Program-made: the position numbers and the translations under genes | DNA from: Corynebacterium tuberculostearicum SK141 | GTDB lineage: Bacteria > Actinomycetota > Actinomycetes > Mycobacteriales > Mycobacteriaceae | Assembly (NCBI RefSeq): GCF_000175635.1 | Contig: NZ_ACVP01000037.1 | Coordinates: forward strand, 91,951-155,950 | Direction of reading: 5' to 3' | DNA: 64,000 bases | Notes under the pieces: generated by a model | Told to the model about the DNA's origin: nothing | Databases searched by the model: none | Seen by the model: only the letters and a program-made list of their open reading frames with translations | In this document: positions 25,334-35,061 of the stretch, piece after piece | How positions within the stretch are numbered: position 1 is the first letter of the stretch | Layout of the letters: every line of letters starts with the position of its first letter

Positions 25334-27457
25334 ATGAGCAACGAGAATCTTTCCGCCCCCGTGGCCGCCATCCACCCTGTGACCCGTTCCTTCCACGGAC
25401 GCGAGTTCGTGGATAACTACGAGTGGCTGCGCGATAAGGAATCCCAGGAAACCCTGGATTACCTCAACGCAGAAAATGATTACACCAAGGCGAAGACCGC
25501 GCACTTGGATGAGATGACGGAGAATATCTTCCAGGAGATTAAGTCCCGCATCAAGCAAACCGATATGTCCGTGCCTTCTCGCCGCGGCGATTACTGGTAC
25601 TACGGCCGTACCGAGGAGGGCAAGAGCTACGGCTATTCTTGCCGGCTCCCGGTAGAGGAGGGGGCTGACCCATGGACTGCCCCGGTTATCCCAGAGGAAG
25701 GCACCCCGGAAGGCGAGGAGATTATCCTTGACGCCAACGCGCTGGCGGAGGGCAAGGACTTCTTTGCCCTCGGCGCTGCCTCCATCTCTGATTCCGGCCG
25801 CTACCTGGCCTATTCCGTGGACTTCGCCGGCGACGAGCGTTTTGAGCTCTATATTAAGGACTTGGAAAGCGGCGCGCTTCTCGACGACCACCTCAAGGGC
25901 ATCTTCTACGGCGCCACCTGGGCCGGTGACGGCTATATCTTTTACACGACCGTCGACGAGGCATGGCGCCCTGACGCCATCTGGCGCCACAAGGTCGGTA
26001 CCGCGCAGTCCGAAGACGTGCAGGTGTTCAAGGAAGAAGACGAGCACTTCAACGTCGGCATCGGCAGCGCTCGCTCCGATAAATACCTCTTCCTTGGCGT
26101 GAGCTCCAAGGTGACTTCTGAGGTGTGGGTCCTCGAAGAAGACAACCCCGAGGGTGAATTCCGCCTGCTGTGGGAGCGCGAATCTGGCGTGGACTACGAC
26201 GTCGATCACGCCGTCGTTAAGGGCGAGGATTACTGGATCGTCACCCACAACGCCACCGGCCCCAACTTCGAGGTCGGATATACCAAGGCCAAGGATGAGC
26301 TGCCCACCCTACGTGACCTGCCGGCGCTCTTGCCGCACGAGGAGACCACCCGCATCGAGGGCGTGGACACCTACCGCGATCAGATTGTGGTGGGCTACCG
26401 CCGCGGCGGCATCGGCCGCGCCGCCATCATGCGTGTGAACGACGGCTTTAGCGAATTCGAAGAGCTCAACTTCGACGAAGAACTCTTCACCGTGTCCGTA
26501 TCCGGCAACCCCGAGTGGGACGCACCGGTGCTGCGCGTGAGCTACGTGTCGTTCACCCAGCCCTCCCAGCTCTTTGATTACCGCGTGGATACCGGCGAAT
26601 TTACTCTCCTCAAGGAGCAGGAGGTTCCCGGCGGTTATAACCCGGATGACTATGTGGCCTACCGACTGTGGACCACGGCTGCCGACGGCACCGATATCCC
26701 CGTATCCATTGTCCACCGCGCCGACCTCGACCGCACTCAGCCGAATCCGACCCTGCTCTATGGTTACGGTTCCTATGAGGTCAGCGTGGATCCGGCATTC
26801 TCCGTTACCCGCCTGTCCCTCATGGACCGCGGCATGATCTTCGCCGTGGCCCATGTCCGTGGCGGCGGCGAGATGGGCCGTACCTGGTACGACGACGGCA
26901 AGATGCTCAAGAAGAAAAACACCTTCACTGACTTCATCGATGTCGCCGATGACCTCATCGCCCGCGGGGTGACCACCGCTGACCAGATGGTGGCCGAGGG
27001 TGGCTCAGCTGGTGGCATGCTCATGGGCGCGATTGCCAATATGGCCCCGGATCGCTTCACCGCTATCCAAGCCGTCGTGCCGTTCGTGGATCCGTTGACC
27101 TCTATCCTCATGCCGGAGCTTCCACTCACGGTCCCTGAATGGGAAGAGTGGGGCGACCCGTACCACGATCCAGAGGTCTATGACTACATGAAGTCCTACT
27201 CGCCGTACGAAAATATCGAGGCCAAGGACTACCCGGACATTCTGGCTATCACCTCGCTCAATGACACCCGCGTGCTCTACGTTGAGCCGGCCAAGTGGAT
27301 CGCCCAGCTGCGAACGACGGCCACCGGCGGCGAGTTCTTGCTCAAAACCGAAATGGCCGCGGGCCATGGCGGCGTGTCCGGTCGCTATGAAAAGTGGCGC
27401 CAGAATGCCTTCGAGTATGCGTGGACCATCAACAAGGCCACCGGCTTGGAGAAGTAA
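25334..27457 (+). CDS. ptrB: oligopeptidase B-type S9 prolyl oligopeptidase
   Basis: The 707-aa cytosolic serine peptidase has the N-terminal beta-propeller (HGREFVDNYEWLRDKES, SRRGDYWYYGR) and an alpha/beta-hydrolase domain with nucleophile in GGSAGGML (about Ser559), Asp in SLNDTRVLY (about 641) and His in AAGHGGVSG (about 677). Oligopeptidase B cuts short peptides after basic residues. ATG 25334 fits the family start; a TACAGT box ends 8 nt upstream. Confidence 0.93.
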   Translation: MSNENLSAPVAAIHPVTRSFHGREFVDNYEWLRDKESQETLDYLNAENDYTKAKTAHLDEMTENIFQEIKSRIKQTDMSVPSRRGDYWYYGRTEEGKSYGYSCRLPVEEGADPWTAPVIPEEGTPEGEEIILDANALAEGKDFFALGAASISDSGRYLAYSVDFAGDERFELYIKDLESGALLDDHLKGIFYGATWAGDGYIFYTTVDEAWRPDAIWRHKVGTAQSEDVQVFKEEDEHFNVGIGSARSDKYLFLGVSSKVTSEVWVLEEDNPEGEFRLLWERESGVDYDVDHAVVKGEDYWIVTHNATGPNFEVGYTKAKDELPTLRDLPALLPHEETTRIEGVDTYRDQIVVGYRRGGIGRAAIMRVNDGFSEFEELNFDEELFTVSVSGNPEWDAPVLRVSYVSFTQPSQLFDYRVDTGEFTLLKEQEVPGGYNPDDYVAYRLWTTAADGTDIPVSIVHRADLDRTQPNPTLLYGYGSYEVSVDPAFSVTRLSLMDRGMIFAVAHVRGGGEMGRTWYDDGKMLKKKNTFTDFIDVADDLIARGVTTADQMVAEGGSAGGMLMGAIANMAPDRFTAIQAVVPFVDPLTSILMPELPLTVPEWEEWGDPYHDPEVYDYMKSYSPYENIEAKDYPDILAITSLNDTRVLYVEPAKWIAQLRTTATGGEFLLKTEMAAGHGGVSGRYEKWRQNAFEYAWTINKATGLEK

Positions 27458-27513
27458 AACCCGGATAGGGGGCCAACGCGCGAATCCTGAATTCCTGTGC
27501 GATAATTTTCCTT

Positions 27514-28197
27514 ATGAATGGCCACCTTCTGGTATCTATCTCCAGCATCTTTGATGACACACGGAAGCAGGCTAGCCGGCTCCTCTCGATCCTTGATCGA
27601 GAGGAGATTCCTGTTTCCCTGCTGATTGCCCCGCATATCGACGGCAACTGGCACCTCGCCAAAGACAAAGACACCAAGAAGTGGCTGCAAGACCAAGCCG
27701 ATGCCGGCCGCGTTCTTATCCTGAACGGTTTCGACCGTTCAGTGCAGGGCCGCCGCGCGGAATTCGCCAACCTCGATTCGCACGAGGCGAAGCTTCGCCT
27801 TGCCGGAGCTACCCGCCAGATGGCCAAGATCGGCTTCGAACCCACCATCTTCGCGCCCCCTCGCTGGCGTATGTCGCCCGGCACCTTGCAGGTCTTGCCG
27901 CAGTTCAAGTTTGAGGTAGCCGCCTCCACCCGTGGCATCCTCCAGATCAATTCCGGTAAGTTCCACCAGGCCCGCAACCTTTCTTTTGGTGAGGGCTTTG
28001 GCTCCGCCAAGTGGTGGCGCAAAAACATTATTCGCGCTGCTGAGCGCTCCGCCCAGCGTGGCAACACCGTCCGCCTTTCGGTTTCCGGCCGCAACTTGGA
28101 TGACCGCAAAGTAATCAATGACTTCGTCAAAGCCGCCGACCGGGCCATCAACGCCGGCGCGACCCCTGCCGATTATGGCGCTTTCCTGCCAAATTAG
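27514..28197 (+). CDS. DUF2334 polysaccharide-deacetylase-like protein
   Basis: The 227-aa protein has the NodB-like start LLVSISSIFDDTRKQASRLLS with an acidic pair, then VSLLIAPHIDG and FAPPRWRMSPGTL, matching DUF2334 proteins related to polysaccharide deacetylases. No signal peptide is seen, so it acts inside the cell or at the membrane face. Substrate unknown. GATAAT (27501-27506) ends 7 nt before ATG 27514. Confidence 0.78.
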   Translation: MNGHLLVSISSIFDDTRKQASRLLSILDREEIPVSLLIAPHIDGNWHLAKDKDTKKWLQDQADAGRVLILNGFDRSVQGRRAEFANLDSHEAKLRLAGATRQMAKIGFEPTIFAPPRWRMSPGTLQVLPQFKFEVAASTRGILQINSGKFHQARNLSFGEGFGSAKWWRKNIIRAAERSAQRGNTVRLSVSGRNLDDRKVINDFVKAADRAINAGATPADYGAFLPN

Positions 28198-28271
28198 GGA
28201 GCGCATTCCCTCGTCAGAGGTTCTGCGAACAAAAGTGGCGGGGATGGTTGGTGGTGTCTATGTCCGGTAGT

Positions 28272-28337
28272 ACGATTTCGTCCATCTAAAACCCTGTTTC
28301 CGTCAACGGTTGTAGTGTTTTAGATGGACGAAATCGT
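28272..28337. repeat. 21-bp perfect inverted repeat
   Basis: The left arm (28272-28292, containing TTTCGTCCATCTAAAAC) and right arm (28317-28337) are perfect complements around a 24-nt loop. It lies in the 213-bp gap after the DUF2334 gene. No T-run follows. An 11-nt part (CGTCCATCTAA) recurs at 40171-40181. Confidence 0.8.
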
Positions 28338-28355
28338 TGAAATCGCAAAAATTAA

Positions 28356-28395
28356 GACCCCGCACGCTTGGGATTTCTCCCAAGCGAGCGGGGTC
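28356..28395 (-). terminator. terminator of the nuclease gene
   Basis: Stem GACCCCGC...CGCTTGGGA / TCCCAAGCG...GCGGGGTC with a 4-nt loop, followed on the minus strand by TTAATTTTT. It lies 15 nt beyond the nuclease stop. Confidence 0.88.
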
Positions 28396-28410
28396 TGCGT
28401 CTGTGGGCGG

Positions 28411-31152
28411 TTAGCGCTGCAGGCTGGTGATGAAGTTCTTTACTTCCTGCGGCAGCATGCCCCAGATGGGGGCCGGGATGGTCTTCTGGAGGTTGCCGGT
28501 CACCGCGAGGAAGCCGGGGATGGCGATAAGGCCGGCGATGGCCGCGATGGCAGCGGCGATACCAGCGCCGACGGAGCTGGTGCTGGAGTTGGAACCGAAG
28601 CCAGGCTTACCGGGCTTTTCTGATGGCTTGTCCTCTGGCTTATCGGAAGGCTTGTCTGCAGGATCGTCTGGCTGGCCAGCGGAGTCGTCTGCGCCGAGGG
28701 TAAAACCGACCTTGACTGGGTCATGGTCAGAAGCGCGGAACGGGGAGTCATCGTAGAAGTCGACGATGTTGTAATTGCGGCGGGAATACTCGAAGGCGAC
28801 GGGTTCGTCGGCATTGATGTTCCACACTTGGGCGTCGTCAAGCGTGCCGGTGGCAACCTTATTGGCCAGCACGTGGTCGAGGGTGCCAAGCAGGCCGGAG
28901 AATTGGTAGGAAGGGTCAGCCTCGTACTTTTCGGCAGGGACGGTGAAGCCATCGTTGCGGAAGACATCGAGCGCGGTCTCGTGGGTGTAGGTATTGAAAT
29001 CACCCAGGGCGAATAGCGGCTTGTCCTTCCAGTCTTCCTGCTTGTGCAGCGCATCGAGGACGGCCTGGGCCTGTGCGTTGCGGACGTTCGGGTTATTGCC
29101 CTGGCCGTCGCCGGAGTCGGCGTCGCCCTTGGCTACGGAGCCCTTGGACTTGAAGTGGTTGGCCACGGCAACGAAGGATTCCTCGCCCTCCTTTAACGGC
29201 TGGAACTCCTGGGCGAGTGGCTCGCGGGCGGTGCCGGTGAAGCGATCATCCTGGAAGATGCGGGATTCGCCGACGGGCTTGACCACATCCTTGTGGTAGA
29301 TAAACGCGGTGCGGATGACATCCGGGGAGTCCGGTACGGCGTCCTCGGAAGGAGAGGGGACGAAGGCCCACTTCTCGGAACCGGCGGCCTCGTTGAGCTT
29401 TTCCGTCAGGTGCTTGAGGGCCTTATCGCGCTGGGCGAAGTCGCCGGTGACGGCGTAGCCATCTTCGATTTCGGAAAGGCCGATGACATCGGCATCGAGG
29501 CCGTTAATGGCGGCGACGATTTTGCGCTCCTGGTCTTCCAGCGCGGATTGGGTATAGGCGCCGCGGGTCTTACCGCGATTGACGGTGACCTTATTGCCCT
29601 CGCGGTCGGTGTAGGCGCTGCCGCCGAATTCCTCGCCCAGGGAGGTGAAGTAGTTCAGCACGTTGAAGGCGCCGATGGTGTACTCGCCCTTAACGTCATC
29701 GATGGCGTGGAGCTCGGCCGCGCGGGAATCCTCCCAAGAGATGGGCAGGTCTGCGCCCTTGGTGTTGCCGGTGACCGGGGTGGTGGGCTGGAAGCGCCAC
29801 TGGTCGTGGGAGAAGCCCACGATGACCGGGTGTTGGAAGGACACGGTATCGGTGGTGCGCAGGGACTTGATCGTCTGGGCATCATCCTGGGCGATATAGG
29901 GCAGTGGAGTGTTCTGGTCGGTCTTGAGATAGTCGCGGGTGCGGCCATCGTCCAGGGTGACCAACTTATCGGCGTTGTCCTTGGTCAGCTTCTGAATATC
30001 GGAGTTGGGATCCGTGGAGGGGGAAAAGACATCGGAAGGCTGACGGAGGGCTTCCTTGCCGGGGGCGAGTCCGACCTCGCCGTACTGGTTGAGCGAGTAG
30101 TTATTGGTCACGGTGTGCTCGCCGGGCTGGATGAGCATGTGCTCGAAGGGCTCGCGGGCTTCGTTGCCATCGGGAAGCTGGTCCACCTTAAGCGGGGTGA
30201 CCTTCTCCAGCGGGGTATCGAGCTGCGTGACCGTGGAGGCGGTGAGCTGGGTGGAGCCATAGAACTCGGAGACCTTGCCGGTGACCTCGACGGAATCCTC
30301 GAGGGCCGGGTACTGGTCGGCCGGCTTATCGCCCATGTAGACAAAGATCGCCTGGGAAGCATCGGTGGCCTCGGTGCCGGTGCCACCAGTCTGGATGGTA
30401 AAGCCATTAAGGCCGCCTTCGGACCACACGCCGGTGACGACGCCCTCGGTGGCCACGGTCTGGTCCTTGAGCGGGGATTCGGCGCCGGTGCCCTGGATAT
30501 CCGCGATGGCGGTGACGCCCTCGGGAGTAGGCTGCTCGGGCTCTGCCGGCTCCTCTGGCTGCGGGGCGGGGGCCTCGTTGCCGGAGTTGGTCGGGGTAGG
30601 GGCGCCGGTGGTGAAGTCGGCGGCGTTGTCATCGGTATCGGTGCCCTCGGCGTCGCGGGAGGCGGACTTGGCGTTGGACAGGCCAGCGGCGGCGGTGCCT
30701 TCCTTCAGGGAAGCGGCGCCGTAGCCGATGGCATCGATGGGGGTACCGGTGGCGTCGGCAAGCTGCACGGAGCCCTTGGAACCGGACATGTTGAGGTTGC
30801 CCTCGGCGTCTGGGGCAGGCAGGGCCTCGCCCGCGCCATTGCCGGCCGCGCCCTGCACCAGGAAGTAGCCGTGCGGCGCGATCGTGCCGGAAAGCTTCAC
30901 CTTGCCACCGGTATTGCCGGAGGCGGAGAAGTACTCCACGGTGTAGCCGGTCAGGTCAATCGGGGCATCGGTGGGGTTATAGAGCTCGATGAAGTCATGG
31001 GTGAAGGCAGCGCCCTTATTGCCGCCTCCCCCGTAGACCTCGGAGATGACTGCGGCGGAGCCATCGGTGGCGGCCGTGGCGGTAGGAACGGCAAGGGCGG
31101 CAGAAGACAAGGCGGTGGCAAGTGCCAGCGCGCCGAGGCGGCGAGAAGACAT
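28411..31152 (-). CDS. nucH: large secreted, membrane-anchored nuclease (NucH-like)
   Basis: The 913-aa protein has a signal peptide (MSSRRLGALALATALSS...TATA), a lamin-tail domain (AVISEVYGGGGNKGAAFTHDFIELYNP, about 33-150), a Pro/Glu linker, an OB-fold part (IADIQGTGAESPLKDQ, about 225-330), an endonuclease/exonuclease/phosphatase domain (YTIGAFNVLNYF, GLSEIEDG, NHFKSKG, LGDFNTY, ASDHDPV), a Lys/Pro-rich linker and a C-terminal TM. It should degrade extracellular DNA/RNA for phosphate. C. glutamicum nucH is a PhoR-dependent phosphate-starvation gene; PHO-box-like repeats lie upstream here. The symbol rests on family and context. Confidence 0.85.
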   Translation of the reverse strand: MSSRRLGALALATALSSAALAVPTATAATDGSAAVISEVYGGGGNKGAAFTHDFIELYNPTDAPIDLTGYTVEYFSASGNTGGKVKLSGTIAPHGYFLVQGAAGNGAGEALPAPDAEGNLNMSGSKGSVQLADATGTPIDAIGYGAASLKEGTAAAGLSNAKSASRDAEGTDTDDNAADFTTGAPTPTNSGNEAPAPQPEEPAEPEQPTPEGVTAIADIQGTGAESPLKDQTVATEGVVTGVWSEGGLNGFTIQTGGTGTEATDASQAIFVYMGDKPADQYPALEDSVEVTGKVSEFYGSTQLTASTVTQLDTPLEKVTPLKVDQLPDGNEAREPFEHMLIQPGEHTVTNNYSLNQYGEVGLAPGKEALRQPSDVFSPSTDPNSDIQKLTKDNADKLVTLDDGRTRDYLKTDQNTPLPYIAQDDAQTIKSLRTTDTVSFQHPVIVGFSHDQWRFQPTTPVTGNTKGADLPISWEDSRAAELHAIDDVKGEYTIGAFNVLNYFTSLGEEFGGSAYTDREGNKVTVNRGKTRGAYTQSALEDQERKIVAAINGLDADVIGLSEIEDGYAVTGDFAQRDKALKHLTEKLNEAAGSEKWAFVPSPSEDAVPDSPDVIRTAFIYHKDVVKPVGESRIFQDDRFTGTAREPLAQEFQPLKEGEESFVAVANHFKSKGSVAKGDADSGDGQGNNPNVRNAQAQAVLDALHKQEDWKDKPLFALGDFNTYTHETALDVFRNDGFTVPAEKYEADPSYQFSGLLGTLDHVLANKVATGTLDDAQVWNINADEPVAFEYSRRNYNIVDFYDDSPFRASDHDPVKVGFTLGADDSAGQPDDPADKPSDKPEDKPSEKPGKPGFGSNSSTSSVGAGIAAAIAAIAGLIAIPGFLAVTGNLQKTIPAPIWGMLPQEVKNFITSLQR

Positions 31153-31258
31153 AGATTCAACCTTAAAAAGAGAGCGACAGTGTGCGTTGTCTATTAGTAG
31201 AGCGCCGCGCCGGGCCAGGCTGGAGCGCGCGCCGAAGTTTGCCAGAGCGTCGTTTGGG

Positions 31259-31318
31259 GTTCACGTAGAGTTTGCCCAACCGGGGTGAAACCCACACTGC
31301 GGGGGTGAGTCTAGGTAA
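31259..31318. promoter_or_regulatory. PHO-box-like repeats between nucH and purS
   Basis: Plus strand: GTTCACG (31259-31265), 4 nt, GTTTGCC (31270-31276), an 11-bp direct repeat like that at pstS. Minus strand: TTACC (31318-31314), TCACC (31308-31304) and TCACC (31288-31284) at 10-bp multiples. They lie 107-166 bp upstream of the nuclease start and could bind PhoR. Confidence 0.45.
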
Positions 31319-31384
31319 AAGGCGGGGGTGCCAACTAAACTAAGCCGCGCAGACCAAAGCCCCATACAGTAAGGCAAATATTTC

Positions 31385-31627
31385 ATGGCTCGTGTAGTTG
31401 TCAATGTCATGCCCAAGGCGGAGATTCTGGATCCGCAGGGCCAAGCCGTCGTCCGCGCGCTGGGTCGCATCGGGGTATCCGGTGTCAGCGATGTGCGCCA
31501 GGGAAAGCGCTTCGAGCTCGAGGTCGATGACTCCGTTACCGCAGAGGACATGGAGAAGGTAGCCGCCACGCTGCTGGCCAATACCGTCATCGAGGACTAC
31601 GAGGTTGTTGGGCTGGAGGTCAAGTAA
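31385..31627 (+). CDS. purS: FGAM synthase subunit PurS
   Basis: The 80-aa protein starts MARVVVNVMPKAEILDPQGQAV and has the SDVRQGKRFEL segment of PurS, which bridges PurQ and PurL in the three-subunit FGAM synthase. AAGGCA precedes ATG 31385. The stop is directly followed by the purQ start. Confidence 0.95.
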   Translation: MARVVVNVMPKAEILDPQGQAVVRALGRIGVSGVSDVRQGKRFELEVDDSVTAEDMEKVAATLLANTVIEDYEVVGLEVK

Positions 31628-32311
31628 GTGACCGCCACAATCGGAGTAATCACTTTCCCCGGAACCCTGGATGATGTGGATGCCGCTCGCGCTGCCCGCA
31701 CCGCCGGCGCAGAGGTCAAAAGCCTCTGGCACGCAGATACCGATCTGCACGGCGTGGATGCGGTAGTAGTGCCGGGCGGTTTTTCTTATGGTGACTACCT
31801 GCGCTCGGGCGCGATTTCCGCGCTCGCGCCGGTGATGCAGTCCGTTATCGATCGTGCGAAGCAGGGCATGCCGGTGCTCGGCATCTGCAATGGCTTCCAG
31901 ATCCTTACCGAGGCGGGCCTGCTGCCAGGCGCGCTGACCCGCAATAAGGGCCTGCACTTCCACTGCACCGATACGTACCTCGAGGTGGCCAATTCCACCA
32001 CCGCGTGGACCAGCGAGTTTGAGCAGGGCCAGAAGATCCTGGTGCCGGCCAAACACGGCGAGGGCCGCTTCCAGGCCGGCGATGATGACATCGCCCGCAT
32101 CGAGGGCGAGGGCCGCGTGGTCTTCCGCTATACCGATAATTACAACGGTTCCGTCAACGGCATTGCCGGTGTGAGCGATGAGTCCGGCCGCATCGTCGGC
32201 CTTATGCCGCACCCCGAGCACGCCATTGACACGCTAACCGGCCCATCCACCGACGGACTGGGACTTTTCGTATCCGCCATCAAGGCCGTCGCGCAGGCGC
32301 CGGCGGTTTAA
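31628..32311 (+). CDS. purQ: FGAM synthase glutaminase subunit PurQ
   Basis: The 227-aa class I glutamine amidotransferase supplies ammonia to PurL. Nucleophile Cys in [10 protein letters not shown] and the His-Glu pair in MPHPEHAID are present. GTG 31628 follows the purS stop at once and AGGTCAAG overlaps the end of purS, indicating translational coupling. Confidence 0.96.
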   Translation: MTATIGVITFPGTLDDVDAARAARTAGAEVKSLWHADTDLHGVDAVVVPGGFSYGDYLRSGAISALAPVMQSVIDRAKQGMPVLGICNGFQILTEAGLLPGALTRNKGLHFHCTDTYLEVANSTTAWTSEFEQGQKILVPAKHGEGRFQAGDDDIARIEGEGRVVFRYTDNYNGSVNGIAGVSDESGRIVGLMPHPEHAIDTLTGPSTDGLGLFVSAIKAVAQAPAV

Positions 32312-32324
32312 GGAGGCCATTTTC

Positions 32325-34634
32325 ATGACCGTTCATAATGACACCGTAGAAAAGGCGCAGTCCACCCCGGACGAGCAGCAGCCCTACGCGGAGCTCGGCC
32401 TGAAGGACGACGAGTACCAGCGCATCCACGATATCCTGGGCCGTCGCCCCACCGATGCGGAGCTGACCATGTACTCCGTCATGTGGTCCGAGCACTGCTC
32501 CTATAAGTCTTCCAAGACGCACCTGCGTTACTTTGGTGAGACCATGACCGAGGAGATGGGGGAGAAGATCCTCGCTGGCATCGGTGAGAACGCCGGCGTG
32601 GTGGATATCGGAGACGGCAACGCGGTGACCTTCCGCGTGGAGTCCCACAACCACCCCTCCTACGTGGAGCCTTACCAGGGTGCGGCCACCGGCGTGGGCG
32701 GCATCGTCCGCGACATCATGGCCATGGGCGCTCGCCCGATTGCCGTGATGGACCAGCTGCGCTTTGGGCCTGCCGACGCCCCCGACACCAAGCGCGTCCT
32801 TCCCGGCGTGGTCTCCGGCGTGGGTGGCTACGGCAACTCCCTGGGCCTGCCCAATATTGGTGGCGAGACCGTCTTTGATGAGACCTATGCCGGTAACCCG
32901 CTGGTCAACGCCCTGTGTGTGGGTACCCTCAAGGTTGATGACCTGAAGCTGGCCTTTGCGTCCGGCAAGGGCAACAAGGTCATGCTCTTCGGCTCCCGCA
33001 CCGGCCTGGATGGCATCGGCGGCGTGTCCGTGCTGGCCTCCGATACCTTCGAGGACGGCGCCGAGCGCAAGCTGCCGGCCGTGCAGGTGGGCGACCCCTT
33101 CGCGGAGAAGGTCCTCATCGAGTGCTGCCTGGACCTCTACCACGCTGGCGTGGTCGTAGGCATCCAGGACTTGGGCGGCGCGGGCCTGGCCTGCGCTACC
33201 TCCGAGCTGGCTGCCTCCGGCGATGGCGGCATGGAGGTCAACCTGGATAACGTGCCGCTGCGCGCGCAGAATATGACCGCGGCCGAGATCCTCGCCTCCG
33301 AATCCCAGGAGCGCATGTGCGCCGTTGTGGCTCCGGAGAACGTGGCGAAGTTCCGCGAAATCTGCGAGCACTGGGACGTCACCTGCGCCGAGATCGGCGA
33401 GGTCACCGAGGGCAACCACCTGGTCATCCGCCACCAGGGCGAGGTCGTCGTGGATGCCCCGGCCGGCACCATTGCGGACGAGGCTCCGGAATATGACCGC
33501 CCGTATGCCCGCCCGGAGTGGCAGGACGAGCTGCAGAAGTACCAAGGCACCGACAAGCGCGGCCTGGTTGAGGCCCTGCAGAAGCTCGTGTCCTCCCCGG
33601 CGCTGTGCTCGCGCGATTTCATCATGAACCAGTACGACCGCTACGTGCGCGGCAATACCGTCCAGTCCCACCATGCGGACGCCGGCGTGCTGCGCATCGA
33701 TGAGGAGACCGGCCGCGGCGTGGCTGTTTCCGCCGATGCTTCCGGCCGCTACACCAAGCTGGATCCGAACATGGGCGCCCGCCTCGCGCTGGCGGAGGCC
33801 TACCGCAACGTCGCCGTCACCGGCGCCAAGCCCGTCGCGATCACCAACTGCTTGAACTACGGTTCCCCGGAAAACCCCGACGTTATGTGGCAGTTCCGCG
33901 AGTCTGTGCATGGGCTTGCCGACGCCGCCGTGGAGCTTTCCATCCCTGTCTCCGGCGGCAACGTTTCCTTCTACAACCAGACCGGCGAAGAGCCGATCCT
34001 GCCCACCCCTGTGGTGGGCGTGCTGGGCGTTATCGATGACGTGCACAAGGCCATCGGCAACGAGCTGGGCACCGTGGGCGAGAAGGAAGTGCTCATCGCC
34101 CTGGGTGAGACCAAGGATGAGTTCGGCGGCTCCATCTGGCAGCAGGTCAGCGCCGATACCTCCGATGCTTCCTCCCTCAATGGTCTGCCGCCGCAGGTAG
34201 ACATGGCCAACGAGAAGCGCTTGGCCGAGTTCTTCCACGGCAATGAGCTGCTCACCGCCGCACACGATATCTCCGAGGGCGGCCTTGCCGTCACCGCCTT
34301 TGAGATGGCAAAGCGCGCCGGTGCTACTGCCGACGGCGCCGGCCTCGGCCTCAACCTGGACCTCACCGCGGTCCACGAGGACGAGTTCGTCGCCGCCTTC
34401 TCCGAGTCCGCCTCCCGCGTGCTCGTGGCCACCACCTCCGACCGCGCCGATCAGGTCCTCGCCCGCGCCGGCGAGCTGGGCATTCCTGCCGCCATCGTTG
34501 GCGAGACCACCGAAACCGGCGCCCTTACCCTCGGCGGCGAGTCCGTCGCCATCTCCCAGCTGGTCTCCGCCTGGTCCGCCACCCTGCCGGACCTCTTCGA
34601 CCATGCCGTGGGTGCTAACTCTGTAGTGGAGTAG
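32325..34634 (+). CDS. purL: FGAM synthase subunit PurL
   Basis: The 769-aa ATP-dependent synthase converts FGAR to FGAM. It is the short PurL type that needs PurS and PurQ. Visible are [51 protein letters not shown] and the second repeat with [23 protein letters not shown] is 8 nt before ATG 32325, and a terminator lies 42 nt after the stop. Confidence 0.97.
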   Translation: MTVHNDTVEKAQSTPDEQQPYAELGLKDDEYQRIHDILGRRPTDAELTMYSVMWSEHCSYKSSKTHLRYFGETMTEEMGEKILAGIGENAGVVDIGDGNAVTFRVESHNHPSYVEPYQGAATGVGGIVRDIMAMGARPIAVMDQLRFGPADAPDTKRVLPGVVSGVGGYGNSLGLPNIGGETVFDETYAGNPLVNALCVGTLKVDDLKLAFASGKGNKVMLFGSRTGLDGIGGVSVLASDTFEDGAERKLPAVQVGDPFAEKVLIECCLDLYHAGVVVGIQDLGGAGLACATSELAASGDGGMEVNLDNVPLRAQNMTAAEILASESQERMCAVVAPENVAKFREICEHWDVTCAEIGEVTEGNHLVIRHQGEVVVDAPAGTIADEAPEYDRPYARPEWQDELQKYQGTDKRGLVEALQKLVSSPALCSRDFIMNQYDRYVRGNTVQSHHADAGVLRIDEETGRGVAVSADASGRYTKLDPNMGARLALAEAYRNVAVTGAKPVAITNCLNYGSPENPDVMWQFRESVHGLADAAVELSIPVSGGNVSFYNQTGEEPILPTPVVGVLGVIDDVHKAIGNELGTVGEKEVLIALGETKDEFGGSIWQQVSADTSDASSLNGLPPQVDMANEKRLAEFFHGNELLTAAHDISEGGLAVTAFEMAKRAGATADGAGLGLNLDLTAVHEDEFVAAFSESASRVLVATTSDRADQVLARAGELGIPAAIVGETTETGALTLGGESVAISQLVSAWSATLPDLFDHAVGANSVVE

Positions 34635-34676
34635 GCCCTGCGGCATCGCTGAAACCTAATGGCGAAAGCACCGAAT

Positions 34677-34700
34677 AAGCCCAGCTTCGGCTGGGCTTTT
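34677..34700 (+). terminator. terminator of purSQL
   Basis: AAGCCCAGC-TTCG-GCTGGGCTT stem-loop followed by TT. Confidence 0.85.
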
Positions 34701-34745
34701 CGCATTTCTGTGATGTCGGTTTCCATTTGTTCTAACAGGGAACCC

Positions 34746-34808
34746 TTGACACCAATATACCCCCAGGGGTATATTGGTGCTGGTAAGCGCTATACCCCAT
34801 GGGGTATA
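34746..34808 (+). promoter_or_regulatory. promoter with two CsoR/CstR-type operator palindromes
   Basis: TTGACA (34746-34751) and TATATT (34770-34775) are 18 nt apart. A 30-bp palindrome with 14-bp arms (34750-34779, core ATACCCC-CA-GGGGTAT) covers the spacer and -10. A second, perfect 18-bp palindrome TATACCCCATGGGGTATA is at 34791-34808. Both fit the CsoR/CstR operator pattern, and a CstR-type gene closes the operon. Confidence 0.88.
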
Positions 34809-34828
34809 CGAACGAAGGGAGAATTTCT

Positions 34829-35002
34829 ATGTGTCGTCCTGTGAAATGTAAAAACTGTGGAAAGACCACCTGGGAGGGGTGTGGTAATCACATCGAGCAA
34901 GTAAAAGCTTCCGTTCCTGCCAACCAATGGTGCACCTGTCCACGCAGTAGTAACGCTGGAAGCAATGGCCCGGCGGGCCTGCTTGGCCGAATTTTTGGCT
35001 AG
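34829..35002 (+). CDS. small Cys-rich protein of the persulfide operon
   Basis: The 57-aa protein has paired cysteines (VKCKNCGK, EGCGNH, WCTC), which suggests a zinc ribbon or a persulfide-carrying protein. AAGGGAG lies 8 nt before ATG 34829. It is the first gene behind the CstR-type operators. Similar short proteins are common next to rhodanese genes in actinobacteria; the function is unknown. Confidence 0.75.
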   Translation: MCRPVKCKNCGKTTWEGCGNHIEQVKASVPANQWCTCPRSSNAGSNGPAGLLGRIFG

Positions 35003-35061
35003 CGTTACGGAGTTTTCGGAAGAGTGTCCTTCTTGTCTCAATCCTCTTGAAAGGTTCAGAT

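Noticed and set aside
32280..34646. Long antisense open frame opposite purL
   Set aside because: It mirrors the high-GC third positions of purL; composition is Gly/His/Val-rich and no motif is seen. The same holds for the frames opposite pqo, nucH and actA.
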